Below are positions 26,254 through 35,462 of a DNA stretch of 64,000 nt, in pieces; position 1 is the first letter of the stretch, and every line of letters starts with the position of its first letter. Below the pieces are notes generated by a model. That model ran no database searches. It worked only from the letters and a program-made list of their open reading frames with translations, and was not told where the DNA came from. This stretch comes from Streptomyces tagetis (GTDB lineage: Bacteria > Actinomycetota > Actinomycetes > Streptomycetales > Streptomycetaceae), in assembly GCF_018069565.1 (NCBI RefSeq), contig NZ_JAGPNL010000008.1, forward strand, positions 1 through 64,000, in the 5' to 3' direction. The position numbers were made by a program, and so were the translations under genes.

Positions 26254-27672
26254 TCACACCGCCGGCGCGTCCGGACCGAAGCGGCTGCGGACGGCCGTCT
26301 GGACGTCGTCCTCCTCGGCCGGGTCGGCGGCGAGCCGGCGCAGCCGTTCGACGACGCGGCTGTCGCCGGTCTCGGCGAAGCGGGCGGCGATCTCGCGGGT
26401 GGTCTCCTCGCAGTCCCACAGGCATTCCACGGCGAACCCGGCGGCGAAGGCGGGATCGGTGGCGGCGAGCGCGCGGGCGGCGCGGCCCCGCAGGTGGGAG
26501 GAGGCGGTCTCCCGGTACACGTGCCGCAGGACGGGCGCGGCGCAGGCGATGCCGAGCCGGCCGGTGCCGTCGACGAGGGTCCACAGCGTCGGCGCGTCGG
26601 GACCCTCCCGGCGTACCGCGTCGCGCAGGGCGGCGAGGACCGGGGCGCGGTCCTGGACGCCGCCCCGGCAGGCGAGGACGCGGGCCGCGGCGGCACCGAG
26701 CGGGCCGGGCCGGTGGGCCCAGCCGCGGGCCCGGTCGACGGCGGCGAGGCCGCGCATGCGCTCGAAGGCGTCGACGGCGGCCTCCACGACCGGGCCGGCG
26801 GCGGTGAGCGCGGCGGTCTCGATCAGGTCGAGCGCGTCGGGGTCGTTGGCGTCGGCGAGGTGGCGCAGGGCCGTGCAGCGGGCGCCCTCGGGGCCCGACA
26901 GCGCGGCCTCGGCGATCTCGGGGCGGTCCTCGGGGCCGGCCACGGCCGTGAGGCAGCGGGCGGCCGGCACATGGCGCGGGGTGCCGCGCTCGACGCCCTG
27001 CTGGGCCCAGTCCAGGACGGCGGTCACGCTCCAGCCGGGCCGGGGTCCGGCGGGGCGCATCTGCCGCTGCCAGCGGTCGAAGGAGGCGGCCTCCTGGGCG
27101 GCCCGCACGCGCGTGGCGACCGATTCGCGGGGGTCGTCGGCCCACAGGCGCCAGGGGCGGGGCTCGAAGGCGTCGCGCACCGTGCGGGCGAGTTCGGCCT
27201 CGCCCTCGGCGTCGCGCGCGAAGCGGGCCAGCACGGGCGCGGCGAGGGCGCGCAGGCCGGCGTCGTCGTCGCGCAGGGCGAGTTCGTCCAGGGCCCAGGC
27301 CCAGTTGGCACCGTGGGCGGCGTAGCGGCGCAGCATCCCGAGGGCGTCCAGCCGGCCGTAGGAGGCGAGGTGGCCGAGGACGGCGAGGGCCAGGCCGGTG
27401 CGCGACTCCTCGGGGTCCAGGGCGTCCTCGGGGGCGAACAGGTGGGCCTCGACGGCGTCCAGTTCGCCGTGCAGGTCGAGGTAGAGGCGGGCGTAGTAGA
27501 GAGAGCGGTTCTCGACCTGCCAGTCGTGGCGCGGGTCGTGCAGGACGCACTCGTCCAGCGCCGCGAGCGCCTCCGCGCGGGGGGCGGTGAGCGCGTGGAG
27601 CGTGCCGTCGCCACGGCCCCGCTGGAGCAGGCCGAGCAGCGTGCCACTGGGGGCTATGACCGGATCGAACAT
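26254..27672 (-). CDS. HEAT-repeat-like protein (472 aa)
   Basis: A 472-residue alpha-helical protein with repeating pairs of helices such as LALAVLGHLASYGRLDALGMLRRYAAHG and repeated AxxxLRxLAD-type segments, consistent with HEAT or PBS-lyase-type repeats. No catalytic motif or membrane segment is visible. The N-terminus reads FDPVIAPSGTLLGLLQRGRG. ATG at 27672 follows GAGGCTGTTTCCC. It probably acts as a scaffold or binding protein, partner unknown. Confidence 0.8.
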   Translation of the reverse strand: MFDPVIAPSGTLLGLLQRGRGDGTLHALTAPRAEALAALDECVLHDPRHDWQVENRSLYYARLYLDLHGELDAVEAHLFAPEDALDPEESRTGLALAVLGHLASYGRLDALGMLRRYAAHGANWAWALDELALRDDDAGLRALAAPVLARFARDAEGEAELARTVRDAFEPRPWRLWADDPRESVATRVRAAQEAASFDRWQRQMRPAGPRPGWSVTAVLDWAQQGVERGTPRHVPAARCLTAVAGPEDRPEIAEAALSGPEGARCTALRHLADANDPDALDLIETAALTAAGPVVEAAVDAFERMRGLAAVDRARGWAHRPGPLGAAAARVLACRGGVQDRAPVLAALRDAVRREGPDAPTLWTLVDGTGRLGIACAAPVLRHVYRETASSHLRGRAARALAATDPAFAAGFAVECLWDCEETTREIAARFAETGDSRVVERLRRLAADPAEEDDVQTAVRSRFGPDAPAV

Positions 27673-28030
27673 GGGAAACAGCCTCACATCAAGCGTCGAC
27701 GGAACCGGGGACCACTCGTCACCTGGCCGTGCGACAACACGTCGGGATGCCCGCCGTCTCTTGCTCGTGGTAGACCATCTTCCTCTGCCTCTCGTCGGTG
27801 GCCCCGCGCGGGGCCGCATCACGGCCCGCGCGGTGCGGCAACACCTGCCCAGCCATCGCGTCCGTGAATCACGTCGCCATGATGACCCGGCGGTCACTCC
27901 CGCCGCGACCGAAATTTCCGGCGCCCCCGCCGCCCGCCTCTTCCGTGCGGACCGCCTGGTCAGGGCGTCCGCTCCGGCTCGCGCCCGGCTCCGGCCTCCG
28001 GGGCGCCGGGACTTCGCGGCCGGTGTCCGG
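27673..28030. other. Intergenic region between HEAT and ankyrin genes
   Basis: A 358-base gap between two minus-strand genes. The part 27740-27790 is comparatively AT-rich (TCTTGCTCGTGGTAGACCATCTTCC) and likely holds the HEAT-gene promoter. I see no tRNA, no coding frame of its own and no strong hairpin apart from GGCCCCGCGCGGGGCC at 27800-27815, which could be a weak terminator. Confidence 0.35.
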
Positions 28031-28423
28031 CTACTGGACGCCGAAAAGTTCCAGCAGTTCGGTCCGGGCGAACATGCGGGCCGTGTCGACGGCCGACGGG
28101 GTGCCGGCGGACGGGTCGGCCCCGGCCTCCAGGAGGGCCTTGGTCACCTCGGTCTCGCCCTTGAAGGCGGCGCCGGCCAGCGGGGTCTGGCCCCTGTCGT
28201 TGACCCGGTCGGCGTCGGCGCCGCGGGCCAGCAGGGCGCGTACGGCGTCGGCGTGGCCGTGGTAGGCGGCGAGCATGACGAGGCAGTCGCCGCGGTCGTT
28301 GGTCAGGTTGGCGGGGACGCCGGCGTCCACGTAGGCCACGAGTTCCTCGGTCCGCCCCTGCCGGGCCAGATCGAAGATCTTGGTCGCCAGCTCCACGACC
28401 TCGGGGTCGGGGGCTTCACTCAT
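28031..28423 (-). CDS. Ankyrin-repeat protein
   Basis: A 130-residue soluble protein made of about three ankyrin repeats. Consensus pieces are LTNDRGDCLVMLAAYHGHADAV, then VNDRGQTPLAGAAFKGETEV, each followed by a two-residue-offset LLARGAD or LLEAGAD helix end. It should bind another protein; no enzymatic part is seen. It is divergent from smeA. Conserved small ankyrin proteins of this size are common beside smeA-sffA in Streptomyces as far as I recall. Confidence 0.9.
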   Translation of the reverse strand: MSEAPDPEVVELATKIFDLARQGRTEELVAYVDAGVPANLTNDRGDCLVMLAAYHGHADAVRALLARGADADRVNDRGQTPLAGAAFKGETEVTKALLEAGADPSAGTPSAVDTARMFARTELLELFGVQ

Positions 28424-28735
28424 CGGCCGGACCGCCTCTCACTGCGAACGTACGAAGGTTGGGGAACCGCGGGTGCGCACGGCCGCGAGCGGTGCGGCCG
28501 TGCGAGTGAATCGCCAGGGTACTGGCTCGCCGGGCCCGTCACCCGACACGCCCGGGGTGCTCGTCGCGCGCCCGGGTGCCGACACGGCGGTCGGTCCGGA
28601 CTCCGTGCGGGGTGCTCGGCCACTCGGACCAAATTCGGGAGATTTCCCTCATTTGCACCTTTTATCGTATGGATACATGCTGTGAACCTGGAAGCACTCA
28701 TGGTGACTGTCCCCCGTGAACCAGGAGAACTCAAC
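28424..28735. promoter_or_regulatory. Upstream region of smeA-sffA
   Basis: A 312-base gap between the divergent ankyrin gene and smeA. An AT-rich island at 28628-28682 (including TTTTATCGTATGGATACATG) is the most promoter-like stretch and points toward smeA; I cannot assign -35 and -10 boxes with confidence. Two GACAC words occur (28554-28558 and 28581-28585), the core described for WhiA sites. The smeA-sffA locus of S. coelicolor has been reported among BldD targets; I do not see a convincing BldD palindrome here. Confidence 0.45.
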
Positions 28736-28930
28736 ATGATCCTCTCGATCTCCGGCGTGGTCCTGCTCGGCATCGTCGTCTTCATCTTCTTCCGCAAGGA
28801 CGGCCTGAAGGCGTCGCACGCGCTGGTCGCGGTCCTGTTCGGCTTCTATCTCGCCAGCACCGCCATCGCTCCCAGCATCAAGGCGGGCGGGGAGAGCCTG
28901 GCGGGCCTGCTCGGCGGCCTCAATTTCTGA
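28736..28930 (+). CDS. smeA: Small membrane sporulation protein SmeA
   Basis: A 64-residue membrane protein with two hydrophobic segments (residues 3-19, SISGVVLLGIVVFIFF, and 27-45, HALVAVLFGFYLAST) joined by a charged RKDGLK turn. Length, sequence type and the downstream sffA identify it as SmeA, which in S. coelicolor localises to sporulation septa and brings SffA there. ATG at 28736 has AGGAG 8 bases before it. It lies 50 bases upstream of sffA and is surely co-transcribed. Expected to be expressed in aerial hyphae. Confidence 0.88.
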   Translation: MILSISGVVLLGIVVFIFFRKDGLKASHALVAVLFGFYLASTAIAPSIKAGGESLAGLLGGLNF

Positions 28931-28980
28931 CGCCCCGTCCCCGCCCGACATCCGCACGCACGTACTTCCAGGAGGCAGCA

Positions 28981-30873
28981 GTGGCCCGCCGGCCCCTCCC
29001 CCGCATTCTGAGCAACGGTGGCGCGCAGCTCACCCGGAGCCGGGAGCTGGCCAGGACGGCGGCCGGCGGCGCCGCCGACGTCCTCCAGCCGCTGATCACG
29101 ATCGCCCGCGGTCTGCGCCGGCTGGCCTCGGCCGCGCGGCGCAGATGGGCCGAGACGCCCAAGGACCGGCGCGGGGGGCTGCTGTTCCTGGCCGCCTCGG
29201 TGGTCCTGGTCGTGGCGCTGGTGCCGTACGGGCCGCTGCTGGCCGTCGTCACGCTGATGGCGGCGGCGGCCTGGACCGGCCGGGAACGCGCCCGGCCCGC
29301 CCCCGAGGGCCCCGACGAGGCCCAGACGCGGCGGCTGCGCTCGCTCTACGAGGCGCTGGTGCCGTACTTCTCGCTCCCCGACGACCCCGACCCGCTGTAC
29401 GCGCACGGGGGCTCGTGGGAGAAGGCGTTCCCGTCGTACGAGTTCGACGACGACGGGCGCTTCGGCCACCTGGTGATCCGCTACCCGGCCTACTTCACCG
29501 ACGGGGAGGCGCACTCCCGCACCCGGATCGAGCACCTGCTGACGGCGAAGGCGGGCCGGGGCCGCGAGTACCACTTCGTGTGGGACGAGGAGGCCAACCA
29601 CCTCTCCGTCGCCGCGCTGGCGCCGCTGCCCACCGACATCGCCGCCCAGCGTTTCGTCACCGCGCCCGGCGAGACGGTGCTCGGCTTCACCGACCCGACC
29701 CGGACGCAGCGCACGCTCCCGCTCTCCCCCGGCGCCGACGGCGGGGCGGCGCGGGACGTGCCGCCGGTGGTGTGGCGCACCGGCATCCGGTCCACGGAGC
29801 CGCATCTGCTGGTGCTCGGCCGCCCCGGCACCGGCACGTCCACGCTGCTGCGGTCGGTCGCGCTCCAGGCCCTGCACCACGGCGACCTGGTGATCGTCGA
29901 CGGCGGCGGCACCGGCGAGTACGCCTGCCTGACCGGGCGGGACGGCGTCCTGGCCGTGGAGTGCGGCCTCACCGGGGCGCTGACCAGCCTGGAGTGGGCG
30001 GCGCACGAGACGGAGCGCCGGCTGATCGCCCTGAACCGGGCCCGGCAGGAGGGGCAGCCGCCGCCCGAGGACACCCGGCGGCCCCTGTGGGTGCTGGTGG
30101 ACCGGCCGAGCGCGTTCGCGCACCTGGCCGCCGCCGACGGGCGCCGGGACCCGCAGTCGCTGCTCCAGGTGCCGCTGCGGCACGGCCGGGCCGCCAACGT
30201 GACGGTGGTCGTCGCCGACCAGCTCGACGCCGTGGACGTCCTCGGCGACGCCGTACGGCAGCACACGCGCGCGCGGGTCGTCCTCGGTCCGGCCTCGGCG
30301 GAGGAACTGACGGCCGCTCTGGGCGCCGTCCCGCACACCACCCCCGTGGAGCAGGTCCCGCCGGGGCGCGGTTACGCCCGGCTGGGCACCGGACCGGTGC
30401 ACCGCCTCCAGGTCCCGGCGACACCGGACCCGTACGACGACGCGACGAGCGACACCCACCGGCAGGCGGTGCTCGACCTGCTCCCGCAGCGCACCACCCC
30501 GGCCGACGGGGATCACGCCCCGGTCCCCGAGGAGGAGGAACCGGCGACGGCCCGCCTGCGCAAGACCGGCGCCGGGGCCTCGGTGCCGACCGGTCCGGGC
30601 AGCCCGGCGGCACCGGCGGACGACGAGAGGCGCCAGGGCGCCCCCGAGGACACGCCGGACGACACGCCGGTACGCGAGACCGTCCCGGCGAAGGCGTCGG
30701 CGCCGGCGCGCGAAACGGTCCCCTCGGAGACGCCCGTGCGCGAGACCGTCCCCTCGGAGACACCCGTGCGCGAGACCGTTCCCGCCGAATCGCCCGTGCG
30801 CGAGACCGTTCCCGCCGAATCGCCCGTGCGCGAGACCGTTCCCGCCGAGGCCGTCGCCGCGGAGCGGGCCTGA
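28981..30873 (+). CDS. sffA: SpoIIIE/FtsK-like sporulation protein SffA with degenerate Walker motifs
   Basis: A 630-residue protein with two membrane segments near residues 66-98 and a RecA-like domain at about 260-480, targeted to sporulation septa by SmeA in S. coelicolor. The P-loop region reads GRPGTGTST (280-288): the invariant lysine is Thr286. The Walker B strand ends LVDRPSAF (372-379) with Arg where FtsK has the catalytic Glu. ATP-driven DNA pumping is therefore doubtful. The C-terminal 75 residues carry tandem RETVPSETPV-type decapeptides. GTG at 28981 follows AGGAGG. A hairpin at 30896-30927 ends the operon. Confidence 0.87.
   Translation: MARRPLPRILSNGGAQLTRSRELARTAAGGAADVLQPLITIARGLRRLASAARRRWAETPKDRRGGLLFLAASVVLVVALVPYGPLLAVVTLMAAAAWTGRERARPAPEGPDEAQTRRLRSLYEALVPYFSLPDDPDPLYAHGGSWEKAFPSYEFDDDGRFGHLVIRYPAYFTDGEAHSRTRIEHLLTAKAGRGREYHFVWDEEANHLSVAALAPLPTDIAAQRFVTAPGETVLGFTDPTRTQRTLPLSPGADGGAARDVPPVVWRTGIRSTEPHLLVLGRPGTGTSTLLRSVALQALHHGDLVIVDGGGTGEYACLTGRDGVLAVECGLTGALTSLEWAAHETERRLIALNRARQEGQPPPEDTRRPLWVLVDRPSAFAHLAAADGRRDPQSLLQVPLRHGRAANVTVVVADQLDAVDVLGDAVRQHTRARVVLGPASAEELTAALGAVPHTTPVEQVPPGRGYARLGTGPVHRLQVPATPDPYDDATSDTHRQAVLDLLPQRTTPADGDHAPVPEEEEPATARLRKTGAGASVPTGPGSPAAPADDERRQGAPEDTPDDTPVRETVPAKASAPARETVPSETPVRETVPSETPVRETVPAESPVRETVPAESPVRETVPAEAVAAERA
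30673..30852 (+). repeat. 30-bp tandem repeats in the 3' end of sffA
   Basis: Repeats of a 30-base unit beginning CGCGAGACCGT encode the decapeptide RETVPxExPV. Five contiguous or nearly contiguous copies run from about 30709 to 30852, two of them identical (30769-30828), after a diverged first copy at 30673. They sit in the disordered tail, outside the RecA-like domain, and are likely variable in copy number between strains. Confidence 0.85.
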
Positions 30874-30895
30874 GGCCGTCGCACCGCCGCCGCAC

Positions 30896-30927
30896 CGGTC
30901 CCGGGCGGGTCGCCACGCCCGGGACCG
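30896..30927. terminator. Terminator hairpin between sffA and the MocR-type gene
   Basis: A perfect 12-bp stem, CGGTCCCGGGCG pairing with CGCCCGGGACCG, with an 8-base loop, 22 bases after the sffA stop. The converging gene ends at 31046, so it may act in both directions. There is no U tract. The 70 bases after it carry three CCGACACGCCCGGGAC-like words. Confidence 0.65.
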
Positions 30928-31045
30928 TCCCCACCCCACCCTCCGGTCCCCGACACGCCCGGGACCGACACGCCCGGGACCCGCGCGCACGACACCGGAG
31001 TCGGCCGTCACCACCCCGGCGTGCCGCCGCCCGCCCCCGCCGCCG

Positions 31046-32545
31046 TCAGGCCACGAAGGTCCGCGGCGACTCGCCGCCCTGGGCGCCGCCGCTGCGCACC
31101 AGCCGGGCCGCCGCCGCGAGCCGTACCGCCGCCTCCTCGGCCACCGCCCCGGCGACCGTGAACGGCAGCCGCACGTACCCCTCGAAGGCGCCGTCCACCC
31201 CGAAGCGCGGCCCGGAGGGCACCCGTACGCCCACCCGCTCCCCCGCCTCGGCGAGCCGCGAGCCGGACAGCCCCCCGGTACGCACCCACAGGGTGAGCCC
31301 GCCCCGCGGCACCTCGAACTCCCAGTCGGGCAGCTCGCGCCGGACGGCGGCGACCAGGGCGTCCCGGTTCTCCCGGGCCTGCGCGCGCCGCATCCCCACC
31401 GCCTGCTCCCAGCCGCCCGTGGTGAAGAGCCAGTTCACGGCGAGCTGCTCCAGGACGGGGGTGCCGAGGTCGGCGTAGGCGCGGGCGGCGACCAGGCTGC
31501 GGATCACGTCGGGGGCGGCGCGGACCCAGCCGATCCGCAGCCCGGCCCAGAACGCCTTGCTGGCGGAGCCGACGGTGACGACCGTGGACCCGGCCGGGTC
31601 GAAGGCGCACACCCGGCGCGGCATGTCGACCTCGTCGTCGAGCCACAGTTCGCTCATCGTCTCGTCGGCGACGAGCACGGTCCCGGCCGAGCGGGCCGCG
31701 TCCACCAGCCGCCGCCGCTGGTCGTCGTCGGCGAGCGCGCCGGTGGGGTTGTGGAAGTCGGCGACGACGTACGCGACGCGGGGCGCCGACTCGCGCAGCA
31801 CCTGGCGCCAGCGGTCCACGTCCCAGCCGGTCAGCCCCTCGGCCATGGCGACGGGCACCAGCCGGGCCCCGGCCTCGCGCATCAACTGGAGGATGTTGGC
31901 GTAGGAGGGCGACTCCACGGCGATGCGCTCGCCGCGCCCGCCGAAGAGGTGGCAGATGGCGTCGATGGCGCCCATGGCACCGGTGGTCACCATGATCTGC
32001 TCGGGCATGGTCGGGATGCCGCGCGCGCTGTACCGCTCGGCGATCATCGCGCGCAGCGCGGGCAGCCCGGCCGGGTAGTCGCCGTGGGTGTGCGCGTAGG
32101 GCGGCAGTTCCTCCAGGGCGCCCTGGACGGCGCGGGTGAGCCAGGGTTCGGGCGCGGGCAGCGCCGCGCAGCCGAGGTCGATCATGGAGCCGAGGGCCTC
32201 GGGCGGCAGCGGTTCGAGTCCGCGCGCCGGCAGCGGGTTGCCGGCCGGGACGGCGGTCCAGCTCCCGGCGCCGCGCCGGGACTCCAGGAAGCCCTCGGTG
32301 CGCAGCGCCTCGTAGGCGGCGGCGACGGTGGTGCGGCTGACGGTGAGCGCGAGGGCGAGTTCCCGTTCGGCGGGGAGCCGGGCCGCCACCGGGACGCGGC
32401 CTTCGAGGACCAGGAGCCGGACGCCGTCGGCGAGCGCGCGGTAGGCGGGCGGTCGGCGGGTGCCGGGGCCGGCCGGGCGGTCCTGCTGGGAGGCGAGCAG
32501 CCGGGCGAGCTGCACCGCCCCCACGGCCGAGGTCCACTGCGCCAT
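31046..32545 (-). CDS. MocR-type GntR/aminotransferase transcription factor
   Basis: A 499-residue regulator: an N-terminal GntR winged helix (residues about 35-100; LPAERELALALTVSRTTVAAAYEAL) joined to a fold-type I aminotransferase domain. The PLP lysine is Lys330 in GSASKAFWAGLRIGW, and ADFHNPTG carries the substrate-pocket Asn. Such regulators use PLP or its derivatives as effector. The ATG at 32545 has GGTGG upstream. It is divergent from a YczE-type membrane protein gene, the known MocR-YczE pairing, and probably controls it from the 100-base gap. Confidence 0.92.
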   Translation of the reverse strand: MAQWTSAVGAVQLARLLASQQDRPAGPGTRRPPAYRALADGVRLLVLEGRVPVAARLPAERELALALTVSRTTVAAAYEALRTEGFLESRRGAGSWTAVPAGNPLPARGLEPLPPEALGSMIDLGCAALPAPEPWLTRAVQGALEELPPYAHTHGDYPAGLPALRAMIAERYSARGIPTMPEQIMVTTGAMGAIDAICHLFGGRGERIAVESPSYANILQLMREAGARLVPVAMAEGLTGWDVDRWRQVLRESAPRVAYVVADFHNPTGALADDDQRRRLVDAARSAGTVLVADETMSELWLDDEVDMPRRVCAFDPAGSTVVTVGSASKAFWAGLRIGWVRAAPDVIRSLVAARAYADLGTPVLEQLAVNWLFTTGGWEQAVGMRRAQARENRDALVAAVRRELPDWEFEVPRGGLTLWVRTGGLSGSRLAEAGERVGVRVPSGPRFGVDGAFEGYVRLPFTVAGAVAEEAAVRLAAAARLVRSGGAQGGESPRTFVA

Positions 32546-32646
32546 GGAAATCAGTCCACCTTCCCCGCATTGGCCATGGATGACCCTGCTTCCTGGCCCA
32601 CAGGGTGTCACGCAGCAGTCCACTACCACCACACAGGGGGCACTCC

Positions 32647-33300
32647 TTGGCCACACAGCGGCGACTCGCCCGGCGGCTGATCCAGCTCTACGGGGGCCTC
32701 GTGCTGTACGGCGCGAGTTCGGCGCTGCTGGTGCGGTCGGGACTCGGCCTGGAACCGTGGAACGTGCTCCACCAGGGGGTCTCCGAGCGCACCGGTCTGC
32801 CGATGGGCGTGGTGGTGACGCTGCTGGGCGCGGTGGTGCTGCTGCTGTGGATACCGCTGCGCCAGCGGCCGGGCCTCGGCACGGTCTCCAACGTGCTGGT
32901 GATCGGGGCCGCGCTGGACCTCACGCTGGCCCTGATGCCGGACGCCCGCCCGATGGCGGTGCGGATCGCGCTGCTGGTGGCGGGGATCGTCCTCAACGGC
33001 GCGGCGACCGGGCTGTACATCGCGGCGCGCTTCGGACCGGGGCCGCGCGACGGCCTGATGACGGGGCTGAACGAGCGCACCGGGCTCTCGGTGCGGCTGG
33101 TGCGCACGGCGGTCGAGATCACCGTCGTGGTCACGGGCTTCCTGCTGGGCGGCACCGTCGGCGTCGGCACGCTGCTCTACGCGGTGTCGATCGGCCCGCT
33201 CGCCCAGGTCTTCCTGCGCGTGTTCGCCGTCCCCGCGGCACCCGTCGGCGGGACGGACGTTGCCACCGGTCCACCCGACCGCGCGATACTGCCCGGGTGA
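32647..33300 (+). CDS. YczE-type integral membrane protein
   Basis: A 217-residue membrane protein of the YczE/YyaS/YitT type with about five or six hydrophobic segments (for example LIQLYGGLVLYGASSALL, VVVTLLGAVVLLLWIPL, IALLVAGIVLNGAATGLYI). The family marker GLGLEPWNVLHQGVSERTG is present. I chose the TTG at 32647 because GGGGG lies 6 bases upstream; a GTG at 32605 is possible. Its stop overlaps the next gene (GTGA). Divergent to the MocR-type regulator, which probably controls it; the transported compound is unknown. Confidence 0.85.
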   Translation: MATQRRLARRLIQLYGGLVLYGASSALLVRSGLGLEPWNVLHQGVSERTGLPMGVVVTLLGAVVLLLWIPLRQRPGLGTVSNVLVIGAALDLTLALMPDARPMAVRIALLVAGIVLNGAATGLYIAARFGPGPRDGLMTGLNERTGLSVRLVRTAVEITVVVTGFLLGGTVGVGTLLYAVSIGPLAQVFLRVFAVPAAPVGGTDVATGPPDRAILPG

Positions 33301-34064
33301 GCTCCCCGATACGCCACCCCTACCTCGACCACCCCGGCCCCCTCGCCTTCGCCCACCGCGGCGGGGCTGCGGACGGCCTGGAGAACACGCTGCGGCAGTT
33401 CCGGCGGGCGGTGGAGGCGGGCTACCGGTACCTGGAGACGGACGTCCACGCCACCCGGGACGGGCGGCTCGTCGCCTTCCACGACGCGACCCTGGACCGG
33501 GTGACCGACGGGTCCGGCAGGATCGGCGACCTCACCTGGCAGACCGTGCGCCGGGCGCGGGTCGCGGGCGTGGAGCCGGTGCCCCTCTTCGAGGACCTCC
33601 TCGACGCCTTCCCCCGGGCGCGCTGGAACGTGGACGTGAAGGAGGAGGCCGCGCTGACGCCCCTGCTGGAGCTGATCGGGCGGACCGGCGCCTGGGACCG
33701 GATCTGCGTCGGCTCCTTCTCCGAGGCCCGCGTGATCCGCGCCCAGCGGCTGGCCGGCCCGCGCCTGGCCACCTCGTACGGCACCCGGGGCGTGCTCAAC
33801 CTGCGGCTGCGCTCGTGGGGCGTCCCGGCGGCGCTGCGCCGTTCGGCGGTGGCCGCGCAGGTGCCCGAGGTCCAGTCCGGCATCCAGGTGGTGGACCGCC
33901 GCTTCGTACGCGCCGCCCACGCGCTCGGGCTCCAGGTGCACGTGTGGACGGTGAACGAGGCCGACCGCATGCACCGCCTCCTGGACCTGGGGGTGGATGG
34001 CATCATGACCGATCACATCGACACGTTGCGCGAGGTCATGGAGGACCGCGGCGTCTGGGTCTGA
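33297..34064 (+). CDS. Glycerophosphodiester phosphodiesterase
   Basis: A 255-residue GDPD-family TIM barrel that hydrolyses glycerophosphodiesters to glycerol-3-phosphate and an alcohol. The catalytic motif FAHRGGAADGLENT gives His20 and Glu29, and LETDVHATRDGRLVAFHDATLDR supplies the metal-binding Glu/Asp and second His. NVDVKEEAAL and HVWTVNEADRM complete the barrel. No signal peptide: cytosolic. GTG at 33297 overlaps the stop of the YczE-type gene, so the two are probably co-translated. Confidence 0.93.
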   Translation: MSSPIRHPYLDHPGPLAFAHRGGAADGLENTLRQFRRAVEAGYRYLETDVHATRDGRLVAFHDATLDRVTDGSGRIGDLTWQTVRRARVAGVEPVPLFEDLLDAFPRARWNVDVKEEAALTPLLELIGRTGAWDRICVGSFSEARVIRAQRLAGPRLATSYGTRGVLNLRLRSWGVPAALRRSAVAAQVPEVQSGIQVVDRRFVRAAHALGLQVHVWTVNEADRMHRLLDLGVDGIMTDHIDTLREVMEDRGVWV

Positions 34065-34115
34065 GGCGGCCGGAATCCGGGGCGGGGCGCGCTGACGGGG
34101 GAGGCGAGGGCGCGG

Positions 34116-35462
34116 GTGGGCATCGACACCGTGCGGACGGACGCGGCCGACGAGGCCGCCGGACGGCGGCGCGAACAACGGGGCTGGTACTTCTACGACT
34201 GGGCGTGCTCGGTCTACTCGACCAGCGTCCTCACCGTCTTCCTGGGCCCCTACCTGACCGCCGTCGCCAAGGCGGCGGCGGACGCCGACGGGTACGTCCA
34301 CCCCCTGGGCGTCCCGGTGCGCGCCGGGTCGTTCTTCGCGTACGCGGTGAGCCTGTCGGTGGTCGTCGCGGTCCTCGCCATGCCGCTGGTGGGCGCGGCG
34401 GCCGACCGGACGGGGCGCAAGAAGCCGCTGCTGGCCGCCGCCGCGTACACGGGGGCGGCGGCGACGGCCGGGATGTTCTTCCTCGACGGCGACCGGTATC
34501 TGCTCGGCGGCCTGCTCCTGGTGGTCGCCAACGCGGCGCAGTCCGTGGCGATGATGCTGTACAACTCCTATCTGCCGCAGATCGCCCGGCCCGAGGAGCG
34601 CGACGCGGTCTCCTCGCGGGGCTGGGCCTTCGGCTACGCGGCCGGGTCGCTGGTGCTCGTCGCCAACCTGGTCCTCTACACCGCCCACGACTCCTTCGGC
34701 CTGTCCGAGAGCCAGGCGGTCCGGGTCTGCCTGGCCTCGGCGGGGCTGTGGTGGGGGGCGTTCGCGCTGATCCCGCTGCGCCGGCTGCGCGACCGCCGGA
34801 CCCCCTCGCGGGAGGGGGCGCCGCCGGGGCTGCGGCAGCTCGCCACGACCGTCCGCGAGATGCGGCGCCGCCCGCTCACCCTGTACTTCCTGCTCGCCTA
34901 CCTCGTCTACAACGACGGCATCCAGACGGTGATCTCCCAGGCATCGGTCTACGGCTCCGAGGAACTGGGCCTCGACCAGTCCACGCTCATCGTGGCGGTG
35001 CTGCTCGTGCAGGTGCTGGCGGTGGCGGGCGCGCTGGCGATGGGCCGGCTGGCCCTGCGGTACGGCGCGAAACGGACGATCCTCGGCTCGCTGGTCGCCT
35101 GGACGCTCACGCTGGCGGCCGGATACTTCCTGCCGGCCGGTGCGCCGACGTGGTTCTTCGTCCTGGCGGCCGGGATCGGGCTGGTCCTGGGCGGCAGCCA
35201 GGCGCTGTCCCGCTCGCTCTTCTCCCACCTGGTCCCGCCGGGCAAGGAGGCCGAGTACTTCGCGGCGTACGAGCTGAGCGACCGGGGCATGAGCTGGCTG
35301 GGGCCGCTGCTCTTCGGCCTCACCTACCAGCTCACCGGGAGCTACCGGGACGCGATCCTCTCCCTGGTGGCGTTCTTCGTGCTGGGCTTCGCGCTGCTGG
35401 CGCGGGTGCCGGTGCGCCGGGCGATCGCCGACGCGGGCAACCCCGTACCGGAGCGGATTTAG
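34116..35462 (+). CDS. MFS transporter (UMF1/Atg22-like)
   Basis: A 448-residue transporter with about 12 membrane segments. The start WYFYDWACSVYSTSVLTVFLGPY and the loop AAADRTGRKKPLLAAAAY are those of the UMF1 family of major facilitator proteins, annotated as Atg22-like effluxers of amino acids. The substrate is not known. GTG at 34116 follows GGGGGAGGCGAGGG; the gene lies 51 bases after the phosphodiesterase and may share its transcript. Confidence 0.9.
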   Translation: MGIDTVRTDAADEAAGRRREQRGWYFYDWACSVYSTSVLTVFLGPYLTAVAKAAADADGYVHPLGVPVRAGSFFAYAVSLSVVVAVLAMPLVGAAADRTGRKKPLLAAAAYTGAAATAGMFFLDGDRYLLGGLLLVVANAAQSVAMMLYNSYLPQIARPEERDAVSSRGWAFGYAAGSLVLVANLVLYTAHDSFGLSESQAVRVCLASAGLWWGAFALIPLRRLRDRRTPSREGAPPGLRQLATTVREMRRRPLTLYFLLAYLVYNDGIQTVISQASVYGSEELGLDQSTLIVAVLLVQVLAVAGALAMGRLALRYGAKRTILGSLVAWTLTLAAGYFLPAGAPTWFFVLAAGIGLVLGGSQALSRSLFSHLVPPGKEAEYFAAYELSDRGMSWLGPLLFGLTYQLTGSYRDAILSLVAFFVLGFALLARVPVRRAIADAGNPVPERI

